From Methylophilus sp. (GTDB lineage: Bacteria; Pseudomonadota; Gammaproteobacteria; Burkholderiales; Methylophilaceae), in the NCBI GenBank assembly GCA_030696695.1, contig JAUYRP010000034.1, positions 124,001 to 188,000 of the forward strand: a stretch of 64,000 nt of DNA, given 5' to 3'. The notes below the pieces were generated by a model. The model worked only from the letters and a program-made list of their open reading frames with translations, ran no database searches and had not been told where the DNA came from. How positions within the stretch are numbered: position 1 is the stretch's first letter; each line of letters opens with the position of its first letter. Of this stretch, positions 38,019 through 47,945 are shown piece after piece. A program made the position numbers and the translations under genes.

Positions 38019-39446
38019 ATGGGTAAAGTAACTGGTTTTATGGAATTTGAGCGTCTTTCAGAGGCAAATCTGCCTGTGCAAGACCGCGTGAAGAATTACA
38101 AAGAATTTGTATTGCATCTCACCGATGATCAAGCCAAGCAACAAGGCGCACGTTGCATGGATTGCGGCATTCCTTTTTGTACAACAGGTTGCCCTATCAA
38201 CAATATCATTCCTGATTGGAATGATTTGGTCTATCAGCAAGATTGGCGTGGTGCGATTGATGTATTGCATTCCACCAATAACTTCCCAGAATTCACTGGA
38301 CGTATCTGCCCTGCCCCATGTGAGGCAGCTTGTACACTCAACATCAATAACGATGCCGTTGGCATTAAGTCCATTGAGCATGCGATTATTGATAAAGCGT
38401 GGGAAAACGATTGGGTCACACCACAAATCAACCCGAATAAAACAGGTAAGAAAATCGCTGTGGTCGGCTCTGGCCCAGCAGGTTTAGCGGCTGCACAGCA
38501 ATTAGCACGTGCTGGTCATGCAGTGACAGTATTAGAAAAAAATGACCGTATTGGTGGTTTATTACGTTACGGTATTCCAGATTTTAAGATGGAAAAATCA
38601 CACATTGACCGCCGCATGGCGCAAATGGAAGCTGAAGGCGTGACCTTTAAAGTGAATCAATATGTGGGTGAGAACGTTCAAGCCGATGATTTAGTCAATG
38701 CATACGATGCAGTGGTGTTGGCAGGTGGCGCGGAACATCCACGTGATTTGCCAGTGCCAGGTCGTGAGTTAGACGGTGTGCATTTCGCCATGGACTTTTT
38801 GACACCACAGAATAAAACAGTAGCAGGTGACACTATTCCTGATCGCATCATGGCAACCAATAAACATGTTGTTGTGATTGGTGGTGGTGATACTGGTTCA
38901 GACTGTGTTGGTACATCGAATCGTCATGGTGCTTTAAGTATTAGCCAATTTGAGTTGATGCCACAGCCGCCAGAAAAAGAAAACAAAGCCATGGTATGGC
39001 CAAACTGGCCGCTGAAGTTGCGCACCTCTAGCTCACACGAGGAAGGTGCGAACCGTGATTGGTCTGTGACCACCAAGGAATTCATTGGTGAAAACGGCAA
39101 AGTGGTCGGTTTAAAGGCGGCACGCGTGGAATGGAAAGACGGCAAAATGGTGGAATTGCCAGGTTCTGAATTCATCATGAAAGCAGATTTGGTATTGTTA
39201 GCCATGGGTTTTGTTTCACCATTACAAAAAGTGTTGGACGCTTTTGGCGTTGAAAAAGATGGACGCGGTAATGCCAAAGCAACTACTGATGGTGAAGGTT
39301 GTTACAAAACAACCAAAGCCAAAGTATTTGCTGCGGGCGATATGCGCCGTGGCCAATCATTGGTGGTTTGGGCCATTCGTGAGGGACGTCAATGTGCACG
39401 TGCTGTGGATGAGTTTTTAATGGGCAGTTCCGAATTACCAAGATAA
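38019..39446 (+). CDS. gltD: Glutamate synthase small subunit
   Basis: A 475-residue flavoprotein passing NADPH electrons to GltB. Two [4Fe-4S]-type cysteine clusters are visible ([17 protein letters not shown] and CPAPCEAAC), then FAD-binding [23 protein letters not shown](P)-binding [16 protein letters not shown] and the C-terminal FAD motif [27 protein letters not shown] precedes the ATG. It probably shares a transcript with gltB. Confidence 0.97.
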   Translation: MGKVTGFMEFERLSEANLPVQDRVKNYKEFVLHLTDDQAKQQGARCMDCGIPFCTTGCPINNIIPDWNDLVYQQDWRGAIDVLHSTNNFPEFTGRICPAPCEAACTLNINNDAVGIKSIEHAIIDKAWENDWVTPQINPNKTGKKIAVVGSGPAGLAAAQQLARAGHAVTVLEKNDRIGGLLRYGIPDFKMEKSHIDRRMAQMEAEGVTFKVNQYVGENVQADDLVNAYDAVVLAGGAEHPRDLPVPGRELDGVHFAMDFLTPQNKTVAGDTIPDRIMATNKHVVVIGGGDTGSDCVGTSNRHGALSISQFELMPQPPEKENKAMVWPNWPLKLRTSSSHEEGANRDWSVTTKEFIGENGKVVGLKAARVEWKDGKMVELPGSEFIMKADLVLLAMGFVSPLQKVLDAFGVEKDGRGNAKATTDGEGCYKTTKAKVFAAGDMRRGQSLVVWAIREGRQCARAVDEFLMGSSELPR

Positions 39447-39537
39447 TGAATGGCTAGATAAGTTAGATTGATATTCATCAGCGTTAGATAATTGAATTGG
39501 GGATACGATGTATCCCCAAGTTTTTTGAGCATACACA

Positions 39538-40599
39538 ATGACCACACTACAAAACGATACTTTTTTAAAAGCGCTGATGCGCCAACCCACTGATTACACA
39601 CCTGTGTGGATGATGCGTCAGGCAGGGCGTTATTTGCCAGAGTACCGTGAAAGTCGAAAAACCGCGGGGAGTTTTATGCAACTGTGTCAAAGCCCAAGCT
39701 TTGCGACAGAAGTGACATTACAGCCCTTAGATCGCTATCCTTTGGATGCCGCTATTCTGTTCTCAGATATTTTAACGGTGCCAGATGCCATGGGTTTGGG
39801 CTTGTATTTTACAGAGGGCGAAGGCCCGAAGTTTGAGCGCACTGCAAGCGATGAAGCCGCAATCCGTGCCCTAGCAGTGCCAGACATGGCCAAGTTACAG
39901 TATGTATTTGATGCTGTCAGCAGCATTCGTAAAGCGCTGAACGGACGAGTGCCACTGATAGGTTTTTCAGGTAGCCCATGGACGCTGGCTACCTATATGG
40001 TGGAAGGCAAAGGCGGTACCGACTTTTTAAACACCAAAAAGTTAATGTATGCACGCCCAGAATTATTGCACCATATTTTAGAAGTCAACGCGCAAACCAT
40101 TATTCAATACCTCAATGCGCAAATTGCTGCGGGTGCGCAAGCGGTGATGATATTTGACTCATGGGGCGGTGCCTTATCGCACAATGCTTACACAGAGTTC
40201 TCATTAAAATACATGCAAAAAATTGTGGCGGGCCTCACCAAAACAGCGCAAGGTCAAACCGTGCCAAGTATTGTATTTACCAAAGGTGGCGCCTTGTGGT
40301 TAGAAGCACAAGCAGCGATTGGTGCCAACGCATTAGGCTTGGATTGGACCGTTGATATTGGTCAAGCTCGGGAGCGCGTGGGTCATCAAGTGGCGTTGCA
40401 AGGCAATATGGATCCAGCTATTTTGCTAAGCACACCAGAAGCCATTGAAAAAGAAGTGGCGAGCATCTTAGCGAGCTACGGTCAAGGTCATGGCCACGTA
40501 TTTAACCTAGGTCACGGTATTACGCAATGGACGCCCCCAGAAAACGCGGCTGCTTTTATTGCAGCTGTGCATAAGCACAGTAAACAGTATCACGCTTAG
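39538..40599 (+). CDS. hemE: Uroporphyrinogen decarboxylase
   Basis: A 353-residue enzyme turning uroporphyrinogen III into coproporphyrinogen III in haem synthesis. The signature [16 protein letters not shown] is near residue 21, with [33 protein letters not shown] and [15 protein letters not shown] following. Length is typical. It starts 91 bp after gltD and converges with an ABC exporter gene. Confidence 0.97.
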   Translation: MTTLQNDTFLKALMRQPTDYTPVWMMRQAGRYLPEYRESRKTAGSFMQLCQSPSFATEVTLQPLDRYPLDAAILFSDILTVPDAMGLGLYFTEGEGPKFERTASDEAAIRALAVPDMAKLQYVFDAVSSIRKALNGRVPLIGFSGSPWTLATYMVEGKGGTDFLNTKKLMYARPELLHHILEVNAQTIIQYLNAQIAAGAQAVMIFDSWGGALSHNAYTEFSLKYMQKIVAGLTKTAQGQTVPSIVFTKGGALWLEAQAAIGANALGLDWTVDIGQARERVGHQVALQGNMDPAILLSTPEAIEKEVASILASYGQGHGHVFNLGHGITQWTPPENAAAFIAAVHKHSKQYHA

Positions 40600-40645
40600 T
40601 GCTATGCGCTTGCTGGCATTTAGCCTTGATTGCAAAATCCAAGCG

Positions 40646-42472
40646 CTAATTTGCATCAAACTGAAGATTAGCCAGCTTGGCGTATAGCCCGGATTGCAGG
40701 CGTAGTTGTTCCGGACTACCCATTTCCACAATTTCCCCTTGCTCCATCACAACAATGCGGTCGGCTTTTTGTACAGTGGCTAAACGGTGGGCAATGATCA
40801 AGGTGGTGCGGCCTTGCATCGCAGCGTTCAAACCCTGTTGCACCAAAATCTCCGATTCTGCATCTAAAGCACTAGTGGCTTCATCCAGCAATAAAATGGG
40901 CGCATCTTTTAAAATGGCGCGCGCAATCGCAATGCGTTGGCGTTGACCGCCAGATAATCGCGTCCCACGTTCGCCCAAAAATGTTTGGTAGCCTTCTGGT
41001 AATTGCGTCACAAATTGCGCGACTTGCGCAGCTTCTGCTGCAGCAATTACTTCAACATCAGTGGCGTCTTGCCGCCCATATCGTATGTTCTCAAGTACGT
41101 TAGCGGAGAAAATAATGGGGTCTTGCGGCACGATTGCCATCATGCCGCGTAAGTCCGTCAATGTTAGCTGACGGATGTCTTGCCCATTAATCAGAATCTT
41201 GCCTGAAATCACATCATAAAAACGCAGTAAGAGCTGAAACATGGTGGTTTTGCCAGCACCAGATGGCCCGACCAAGGCAACGGTCTCCCCTGCTTTGATG
41301 TCTAGATGGATCTGTTTTAGTGCGGGAATTAATGGCCTAGAGGGGTAGAAAAAATGCACATCTTGAAAGGAGATGCTCGCTTGTAAATGGTTTGCCAAAG
41401 GGACAGGATTGGCAGGCTCGGTGATAGGAGACGAAGTGTGCAATAACTCTAACAAACGTTCAGTAGCCCCGGCCGCCCGCATAATATCGCCCCAAACTTC
41501 GGCCATGGTACTTACACTGCCCGCGACCATGGCGGCATACAGCACAAAAGAGGCCAATTCACCACCCGTCATCACGCCTTGACTCACTTGGCGTGCGCCT
41601 AGCCATAATACAAAAATAATAGTGCCCATCACCGCAGTGATAATCACGGCTGTAAGTAAGGCGCGTACGCGTACTCTGCGGATAGCGGTTTTAAAACTGA
41701 GCTCCGCTGAGGCAGTAAAGCGTTGCACTTCACGCCGCTCTTGCGTGTAGGACTGCACAGTGGGCATAGCATTTAAAATTTCACCCGCCATGGCAGAGCT
41801 GTCAGCAATACGGTCTTGCGATTCTCGCGATAGCTTTTTCACAGAGCGACCAATGATCATGATGGGTAAAATCAGACAGATCATGAGCCCAATATTAATG
41901 GAGAACAGATAAAAGCTGGTGACGGCCAACATGATCATGCCGCCGACAAATTGGAATAAGCTACGCAAACCCATCGATGCAGAACTGCCGACTACGGTTT
42001 GAATGAGCGTGGTATCGCCAGTCAGGCGCGACAACACTTCACCTGTTTGCAGCGTCTCAAAAAACTGTGGTGATTGGTTTAGCACGCGGTGATAGACTGC
42101 ACTACGTAAATCAACGGTCACACGCTCGCCAATCCATGAGACAGTGTAATAACGTGAGGCCACCATCAGCGCCCAAAACGCCGCCAAGCCAAACAGCACA
42201 CCAAATTGCGTGTTGAGATTCACGTGGCTGGCTAGGCTTGCTGTTTTCGCGCTACCAAATCCTACATCAATCAAATCGCGAAAAGCTAAAGGCACTAACA
42301 ATAATGCGCCAGAAGCCAAGCAAAGCAACACAAACGCAATGCCGGCTTGTAAGCGATATGGTTTTATAAACGGCCATAAATCTTTCAATGAAGCAACGTT
42401 TTTTGGTTTTAATGGTTTAGCCACATCGGTGTCTAAAGTCGATGAGCTAGGTGTAGCGTTGGGTTGTGACAT
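40646..42472 (-). CDS. ABC transporter, fused permease and ATPase (MsbA-like exporter)
   Basis: A 608-residue half-transporter with six predicted helices in residues 45-330 and a C-terminal ATPase domain: Walker A GPSGAGKTTMF, Q-loop AIVPQDPI, signature LSGGQRQRIAIARAI, Walker B ILLLDEATSALD and His-loop IAHRLAT. It belongs to the MsbA/multidrug exporter group; the substrate is unknown. The longer reading frame (starting 42814) lies over the DUF3820 gene and is not credible; MSQPNATPSS is the start chosen. Confidence 0.87.
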   Translation of the reverse strand: MSQPNATPSSSTLDTDVAKPLKPKNVASLKDLWPFIKPYRLQAGIAFVLLCLASGALLLVPLAFRDLIDVGFGSAKTASLASHVNLNTQFGVLFGLAAFWALMVASRYYTVSWIGERVTVDLRSAVYHRVLNQSPQFFETLQTGEVLSRLTGDTTLIQTVVGSSASMGLRSLFQFVGGMIMLAVTSFYLFSINIGLMICLILPIMIIGRSVKKLSRESQDRIADSSAMAGEILNAMPTVQSYTQERREVQRFTASAELSFKTAIRRVRVRALLTAVIITAVMGTIIFVLWLGARQVSQGVMTGGELASFVLYAAMVAGSVSTMAEVWGDIMRAAGATERLLELLHTSSPITEPANPVPLANHLQASISFQDVHFFYPSRPLIPALKQIHLDIKAGETVALVGPSGAGKTTMFQLLLRFYDVISGKILINGQDIRQLTLTDLRGMMAIVPQDPIIFSANVLENIRYGRQDATDVEVIAAAEAAQVAQFVTQLPEGYQTFLGERGTRLSGGQRQRIAIARAILKDAPILLLDEATSALDAESEILVQQGLNAAMQGRTTLIIAHRLATVQKADRIVVMEQGEIVEMGSPEQLRLQSGLYAKLANLQFDAN

Positions 42473-42602
42473 GCTGATATTTTCTAGATATATTCGTATT
42501 AGATATGAAGACCATGATGCCACGGATAAAGTGCATCCAGTAAACAATATAAATGCGTAAAATGCCAGAGATGCAAATTGATGTGATTTTAAGATAGTCC
42601 AT

Positions 42603-42827
42603 ATGCAACATGATGATTTAGAAAAACTAGTGACTTTGGCCATGCCATACGGCAAGTACAAAGGAAGATTATTGGTAGATTTGCCAGGCCAATATTTAAA
42701 TTGGTTTGCTCGCGAGGGATTTCCAAATGGCGAGCTCGGCCGCTTGTTGCAGCTCATGCAAGAAATCGACCACAATGGTTTGAGTGATTTACTGAAACCA
42801 CTGAGAGTTAACAAGTTACATGAATAA
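42603..42827 (+). CDS. DUF3820 family protein
   Basis: A 74-residue protein with the DUF3820 signature MPYGKYKGRLLVDLPGQYLN followed by WFAREGFPNGELGRLLQLM. Family members in Pseudomonas are called putative quorum-sensing-regulated virulence factors, but no function is proven; the GKYKG-type motif resembles nucleotide-binding parts of exonuclease-related proteins. It is divergent from the exporter gene. Confidence 0.85.
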   Translation: MQHDDLEKLVTLAMPYGKYKGRLLVDLPGQYLNWFAREGFPNGELGRLLQLMQEIDHNGLSDLLKPLRVNKLHE

Positions 42828-42925
42828 TTTATTCGTTAAACATTCAATATATTGGTAGTGGATGCCGTTAACTATTTTATGATGGATATAAAATAGGCGT
42901 TAATAAAAATAATCGTTCACTTATC

Positions 42926-43858
42926 ATGACCACTCAAGCACCGAATCAAATCACAGACCCAGATGTCTATAAAACTTTATTAGAATCCACTAAAGCTATC
43001 CCTTGGAAAATTGACTGGGCAACCATGCAATTTGCTTACATTGGCCCGCAAATTGAAAAACTACTGGGTTGGAATACTGACAGTTGGGTCAGCGCGGAGG
43101 ATTGGATCGCCCGCATGCACCCAGATGACCGCGCTGTTGTGCCCAATTATTGTATTGCGCAATCTAAGGCTGGTCATGATCATGAAGCTGATTATCGTGC
43201 GCTCACTAAAAGCGGTGGTTATATTTGGATACGTGATGTGGTCCACGTGGTCAGGGATGCTGAGGGTGAGGTGACTGCCCTGATTGGTTTTATGTTTGAT
43301 ATCAGCGAACGCAAAAAAACGGAAGAAGAAGTGCTGCGTTTGCAAAAAGAGTTGGAGCATTTGTCTTATAAAGATGGTTTAACAGATTTGCCCAATCGCC
43401 GCATGTTTGACTCAGTAATAGAGTTGGAGTGGTTGAATGCCAAGCGCTATCGTCACCCACTTTCCCTTATTTTGATGGACATTGATTTCTTTAAACAATA
43501 CAACGACCATTATGGCCATTTGCAAGGCGATGCTTGTTTGAAACAAGTGGCCCAGGTGTTGGGTCAGGCGGTGACACGCTCGCGCGATTTAATCGCACGT
43601 TTTGGCGGGGAAGAGTTTGTGATTGTATTGCCTGAGACAGACGCGGTTGCTGCCAGGACCATTGCAGAGCGTTGCCAACATTTGATACAGCAAGCCAATA
43701 TCCCACACCAACAATCTCAAGTGGCCAATATTCTGACAATTAGCTTAGGTGTGAATACAATCATTCCTTCACAGAAAGATGACCTGTTTGCATTCATCGA
43801 AAAAACAGACCAGCAGTTATATCAAGCCAAACAAAACGGCAGAAACTTAATTATTTAA
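42926..43858 (+). CDS. PAS-GGDEF diguanylate cyclase
   Basis: A 310-residue soluble sensor. Residues about 12-130 form a PAS domain with PAC motif (FAYIGPQIEKLLGW, ALIGFMFDISERKKTEEE); a coiled-coil linker connects to a GGDEF domain (about 150-305) with the active motif RFGGEEFVIVLPE. An inhibitory I-site RSRD lies five residues before GGEEF. It should make cyclic-di-GMP in response to an unknown signal. It stands alone. Confidence 0.93.
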   Translation: MTTQAPNQITDPDVYKTLLESTKAIPWKIDWATMQFAYIGPQIEKLLGWNTDSWVSAEDWIARMHPDDRAVVPNYCIAQSKAGHDHEADYRALTKSGGYIWIRDVVHVVRDAEGEVTALIGFMFDISERKKTEEEVLRLQKELEHLSYKDGLTDLPNRRMFDSVIELEWLNAKRYRHPLSLILMDIDFFKQYNDHYGHLQGDACLKQVAQVLGQAVTRSRDLIARFGGEEFVIVLPETDAVAARTIAERCQHLIQQANIPHQQSQVANILTISLGVNTIIPSQKDDLFAFIEKTDQQLYQAKQNGRNLII

Positions 43859-43921
43859 TGTGTGCATAGGTTGAAATTTAATCCTACTTGCTGAGTCATA
43901 CTGCGCAAATAAGGAGCAGAG

Positions 43922-44776
43922 ATGATAAAAGCGTTAATAGTGTTGATATGGAGTGGTATTGCTTTACCAGCATGGTCTGCAGGGCAGATTATTGAGACGG
44001 CCACGCAAGCCAGCATTAGCCAAACCGAGCTGATTACCCACCTGAAACAGCAAGATTACATTTTGCTGGGTGAAGTACACGATGAACCATTACATCATTT
44101 ACGCAGAGCTGACCTTATTAAGGCGTTAGCAGAATTGCAGCCTGTGGTAGTGGCTGAACAGTTAGAAGCCAATCAACTAGTCACTTATACGGACAATTTG
44201 TTAGACGATGTATCGCGTGCAGGTTTTGATGCAAAGGTGTGGGATTGGGCACTCTATTCCCCCTTGTTGATGGTGTTAGAAGCACAAAAAGTCAGCCTAA
44301 TAGGCGGTAATTTACCTATCAGTGTTGTAAGGGATATTTCTAAAAGTGGCGCTACAGCCGTACCACAGACGCTGCGTGACATGATTTCGCAAGCTGGCCT
44401 GAATGCAACTGGAGAGTCTCAACTAGTTGCAGATCTGGAGGCAGGTCATTGTGGACATTTGCCTAAACAATATTTACCTAATTTTATATTGGCGCAACGT
44501 GCACGGGATGCTTCGATGCTGAATGCCATGCAGAATAGTGACCATAAGCCTGTCATCTTACTGGCAGGCAACGGGCATGTACGTAAAGATTATGGCATCC
44601 CTACGCTAATACAATCTACGGCAAAACAAGTGGTAACCATTGGTTTTTTGCAAGTAGACACACTCACACCTGAGCAATTACAAGACTATCAACAGCAGTT
44701 TGACTACCTTTGGCTGACGGGTGCAGTCACCCGCGACGACCCCTGTCTAGCGTTTAAGTTACCACATGGAAACTAA
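43922..44776 (+). CDS. ChaN family haem-binding-like exported protein
   Basis: A 284-residue protein with a signal peptide (MIKALIVLIWSGIALPAWSA) and the ChaN/Tiki-type domain: ILLGEVHDEPLHHLRRADLI, PVVVAEQLEAN, and LLAGNGHVRKDYGIP. ChaN of Campylobacter binds haem; other members of the Tiki superfamily are proteases, so the role is open. No lipobox is visible. AGGAG precedes the ATG at good spacing. Confidence 0.82.
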   Translation: MIKALIVLIWSGIALPAWSAGQIIETATQASISQTELITHLKQQDYILLGEVHDEPLHHLRRADLIKALAELQPVVVAEQLEANQLVTYTDNLLDDVSRAGFDAKVWDWALYSPLLMVLEAQKVSLIGGNLPISVVRDISKSGATAVPQTLRDMISQAGLNATGESQLVADLEAGHCGHLPKQYLPNFILAQRARDASMLNAMQNSDHKPVILLAGNGHVRKDYGIPTLIQSTAKQVVTIGFLQVDTLTPEQLQDYQQQFDYLWLTGAVTRDDPCLAFKLPHGN

Positions 44777-44960
44777 AGTGCTTGAGTTAAGTTACTTGAG
44801 TACGCTAGCTGATACGTAGTGCATGCTTAGCCTGCACTCATGAATTTCACTAAGGTACGTTCATGATGCAGCATAGGGTGGTATTTTTTGGTTTTGCTAT
44901 TATGAATACACGCAAACAACTTACTTGCGCATTGCATTCAACAAACATTAGGAGAATATT

Positions 44961-45032
44961 ATGTGGACAACACCAGCAGCTACAGAAATGCGTTTTGGCT
45001 TTGAAGTAACAATGTACGTAATGAATAAATAA
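44961..45032 (+). CDS. pqqA: Pyrroloquinoline quinone precursor peptide PqqA
   Basis: A 23-residue peptide with the PqqA hallmarks: MWTTPAATEMRFG, then FEVTMYVMNK. Glu15 and Tyr19, the two residues that are cross-linked to make PQQ, are both present at the correct spacing. AGGAGA lies five bases before the ATG, and a strong terminator ends the transcript about 22 bp downstream, so this is a monocistronic unit. No pqqB, C, D or E is in the window. Confidence 0.93.
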   Translation: MWTTPAATEMRFGFEVTMYVMNK

Positions 45033-45053
45033 TCTAGATTTTTAGATTGAGAT

Positions 45054-45083
45054 TAAAGGCGCCTAGGGCGCCTTTAGTTTTTG
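45054..45083 (+). terminator. Rho-independent terminator of pqqA
   Basis: Stem AAAGGCGCC / GGCGCCTTT (45055-45063, 45067-45075), loop TAG, followed by AGTTTTT. It follows the pqqA stop by 22 bp. Confidence 0.85.
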
Positions 45084-45181
45084 GTGCACATTTTTTAATG
45101 ATTATCTTTTTTTAACACCATACTGCTCAACCAAAGTATTGCGTTAAATATGCACCTCATCTAGTCCGTCCCCACTATGCC

Positions 45182-45199
45182 GCGTCATGTGGCTGTCAT
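45182..45199 (+). promoter_or_regulatory. Pho box upstream of phoX
   Basis: GCGTCAT, four bases, then a perfect CTGTCAT: the tandem 7-mer layout of a PhoB-binding site (consensus CTGTCAT-N4-CTGTCAT). Ten bases later lies GAGAAT, a plausible -10 element. The phoX start is 68 bp downstream. Confidence 0.7.
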
Positions 45200-45266
45200 G
45201 TTTCACCTTGAGAATCAGCGAATAACAATAACACAACAATATTGATTCGATAATCTAGGAGATGAC

Positions 45267-47408
45267 ATGAGTAGTGCATTACATCCAGACGGTAAATTAA
45301 AACCGCACGACAGTGTGACTAACCCAAGCACACAAGAAACTATCCATAGTTTGATTGAAGCGCGCATGCTGACGCGTCGTAGCTTTATTAAAGGCTCTGT
45401 AGCTGTTACGGCTGCTGCTGCGGTGAGTGGCACATTATTATCCGGTATGCCGCTCGATGCATTTGCCCATAAGGGTAAAGGTAAGGGCAAACCACATGAT
45501 GATCAAACTGAAACGGGTAGCCCGACTATTGGCTTTACTGCGGTAGCCGCCAATGTGTTGCCGATGACAGATGCGGTGACAGTGCCAGCAGGCTATACCG
45601 CACGTGTGTTGGTGACATGGGGTGATTCGTTGAGCAAAGCGCCGCATTGGGACCCTGCTACACCGATGGACGAAGCGACACAAAATCGCTGTTACGGAGG
45701 CCATACCGACGGTATGCATTATTTCCCTTTCCCATTCACTGGCAAAGGCGCATTGGCGAGCAGACGCGGCTTATTGGTGACTAACAGTGAGTATGTGGAT
45801 CCACCTCTGGTAAATAGTATTATTCCTGCATCTGACTATGCAACCACGGCAATTACATTGGATATGGTACGCGCGCAGCAAGCTGGCCATGGAGTGAATG
45901 TGGTAGAGATTGAGCAAGAGAAAAAACAGTCATGGGAAGTCAATCGTAAATCAAAACTCAATCGTCGTATTACCGGTAACACCCCTACAGTTGTGAGCGG
46001 TCCCGCTGCTGGTCATCCCATGATGCAGACACAAGCTGACCCTAAAGGCCGTGTGGTGTTAGGTACATTGAATAATTGTGCAAATGGCTACACGCCATGG
46101 GGTACTTATCTAGCGTGTGAAGAAAACTTTAATGGCTACTTTGGTACAGGCGATGCAAACCTTGTGACCAATGCACACGAAAACCGCTACGGTGTGACAC
46201 GTGCAGGCTTTGGCTACCGCTGGCATGTGGCTGACCCACGTTTTGATATCGCGGTGAACCGCAATGAGCCAAATCGCTTTGGCTGGGTGGTAGAGGTAGA
46301 TCCATGGGATCCAAAAAGCAAACCAATCAAGCGTACAGCATTAGGCCGTTTCAAGCACGAAAGTGCAGCACTTTCCGTGGATGCAGACGACCATGTGGCA
46401 CTGTATATGGGTGATGATGAGCGCAACGAGTATGTATACAAGTTTGTGTGTGCGCAAAAATACAATAAGCGTAACCAACGTGCTAATCGCGATATGTTAG
46501 ATCACGGTACTTTGTATGTGGCTAAATTTAATGCGGATGGTTCTGGTGTATGGCTGCCATTGGTGTGGGGTAAAAATGGACTTACACCAGCAAACGGCTT
46601 TGCTAATCAAGGTGATGTAGTCATCAAAGCGCGCCAAGCAGCCGATCGCTTGGGTGCTACGATGATGGATAGACCTGAGTGGGCGGCAGTACACCCAACC
46701 ACAGGAGAAGTGTATTTAACACTCACCAACAACAGCCGTCGTGGCAATACGCCAGTGTCTGCAAATAAGGCAGATGGCACTACGCCAGCGGGTAGCACAA
46801 ATCCAGTGGTGGATGCAGCTAACCCAAGGCCAGACAATGACTATGGTCATATCATTCGTTGGCGTGAAGATGGTGACAGCGTGAAAGCCTTGAGCTTTGT
46901 GTGGGACGTTTTTGTGCAATGTGGTGATAAGAACACAACTAAAGTGTTGGGCGCCAGCTATACACAGGCTGAGTACGGTGGTCAGGCATTAGGTTACAAA
47001 GGTAACATTAATGGCGACGACTACGGCGCGCCAGACGGTTTATGGTTTGATGAAGACGGCAGATTGTGGATTCAAACTGACCAAACGGGCGATGCGCAAG
47101 GTGACTGGGTGAACATCGGTGGTAATGTGATGATGTGTGCAGACCCAGAAACAGGCGAAACGCGCCGCTTTTTAACCGCACCTCCTAATGCAGAAGTCAC
47201 AGGGGTGATTAATACACCTGACGGTAAATCCATGTTCGTCGGTATTCAACATCCAGGTGAAGATTGGTCTACCAGCTTTACCGAGAACTCAACTTGGCCA
47301 GACAATGGTGCAAATGGGCCGACTACCAATAGTCGTCGCGGCGTATCTAAACCGCGCTCTAGCGTGATTGTGATTACTAAAGATGATGGTGGTGTGATTG
47401 GTACTTAA
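45267..47408 (+). CDS. phoX: PhoX family alkaline phosphatase (DUF839), Tat-exported
   Basis: A 713-residue phosphatase of the calcium/iron-dependent PhoX family, exported folded by the Tat pathway. The twin-arginine signal TRRSFIKGSVAVTAAAAV begins after about 34 cytoplasmic residues, and cleavage is likely after DAFA. PhoX markers include NCANGYTPWGTYLACEENF, GRFKHESAALSVD, and APDGLWFDEDGRLWIQTD. A Pho box precedes it, matching phosphate-starvation control. GGAG lies upstream of the ATG. It is followed by a strong terminator. Confidence 0.93.
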   Translation: MSSALHPDGKLKPHDSVTNPSTQETIHSLIEARMLTRRSFIKGSVAVTAAAAVSGTLLSGMPLDAFAHKGKGKGKPHDDQTETGSPTIGFTAVAANVLPMTDAVTVPAGYTARVLVTWGDSLSKAPHWDPATPMDEATQNRCYGGHTDGMHYFPFPFTGKGALASRRGLLVTNSEYVDPPLVNSIIPASDYATTAITLDMVRAQQAGHGVNVVEIEQEKKQSWEVNRKSKLNRRITGNTPTVVSGPAAGHPMMQTQADPKGRVVLGTLNNCANGYTPWGTYLACEENFNGYFGTGDANLVTNAHENRYGVTRAGFGYRWHVADPRFDIAVNRNEPNRFGWVVEVDPWDPKSKPIKRTALGRFKHESAALSVDADDHVALYMGDDERNEYVYKFVCAQKYNKRNQRANRDMLDHGTLYVAKFNADGSGVWLPLVWGKNGLTPANGFANQGDVVIKARQAADRLGATMMDRPEWAAVHPTTGEVYLTLTNNSRRGNTPVSANKADGTTPAGSTNPVVDAANPRPDNDYGHIIRWREDGDSVKALSFVWDVFVQCGDKNTTKVLGASYTQAEYGGQALGYKGNINGDDYGAPDGLWFDEDGRLWIQTDQTGDAQGDWVNIGGNVMMCADPETGETRRFLTAPPNAEVTGVINTPDGKSMFVGIQHPGEDWSTSFTENSTWPDNGANGPTTNSRRGVSKPRSSVIVITKDDGGVIGT

Positions 47409-47429
47409 ATCTAAGTGATATTCAGTACA

Positions 47430-47459
47430 GAAAAAGCGGCGTAATCACGCCGCTTTTTC
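47430..47459 (+). terminator. Rho-independent terminator of phoX
   Basis: A perfect 12-bp stem GAAAAAGCGGCG / CGCCGCTTTTTC with loop TAATCA, starting 22 bp after the phoX stop. Confidence 0.92.
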
Positions 47460-47594
47460 ATTTATCGCGACTGCCGCACAAAAACGGTGCAACAATGCAA
47501 TATAACAGCACGCCTTACATCCATGACGAAATTAACTACACACCAAGCATTCCATTCATCAACAAAAATACAACAAAATTACGTGCAGTACCGC

Positions 47595-47623
47595 GAAATT
47601 GTTGTCTTGATTACAACAATTTC
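47595..47623. repeat. 11-bp inverted repeat (hairpin)
   Basis: Arms GAAATTGTTGT (47595-47605) and ACAACAATTTC (47613-47623) are perfect reverse complements around CTTGATT. There is no T-run, so an operator or small RNA structure is more likely than a terminator. Confidence 0.5.
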
Positions 47624-47709
47624 TCATTAACTGATTTGTAAGCTATCAATTTATCATCATCTAACCTGTTGTTTCTAATGTGCTAATTGGACTTAACCTG
47701 ATGGACATG

Positions 47710-47725
47710 TGGTTGTAAACAACCA
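47710..47725. promoter_or_regulatory. 16-bp perfect palindrome upstream of the protease-TPR gene
   Basis: TGGTTGTAAACAACCA reads the same on both strands and is about 220 bp before the start of the gene. It resembles a dimeric regulator site; the regulator is unknown. Confidence 0.4.
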
Positions 47726-47945
47726 AATTAAATGTATTTATCAACGATGTTCTTAGATTTGATTGACCCCCTTTTCTATTAATCTTTAGATGCGATTGGC
47801 CGATATCTAGTGATAGGGTATGTGTTAATGCTCTATGTCATTTTTTGCTTGGAACAGGAATTGCTTAGTATCTGTTAAGACGATTTTATTCACAGTTTAG
47901 TTTTTGCGAGGTTTTATACATGTTGTTGTAGATTGGAGATTAATC

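Larger units (their letters stand above)
47460..47945. other. 486-bp AT-rich region with inverted repeats, no gene
   Basis: No ORF with coding character was found. It contains an 11-bp perfect inverted repeat GAAATTGTTGT / ACAACAATTTC with 7-nt loop (47595-47623) and a 16-bp palindrome TGGTTGT-AA-ACAACCA (47710-47725). Both could be operators or RNA hairpins for the following protease gene. Confidence 0.5.

Noticed and set aside
42473-42814. N-terminal extension of the MsbA-like exporter (722 aa)
   Set aside because: It covers the divergent DUF3820 gene, is rich in Ser/Cys with no family resemblance, and a natural start exists at 42472.
44838-44866. Inverted repeat TCATGAA / TTCATGA upstream of pqqA
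   Set aside because: Only 7 bp arms with a 15-base spacer; too weak to call an operator on sequence alone.
44880-44905. Sigma-54 promoter before pqqA
   Set aside because: GG and GC dinucleotides occur but their spacing is 4 or 14 bases, not 10.
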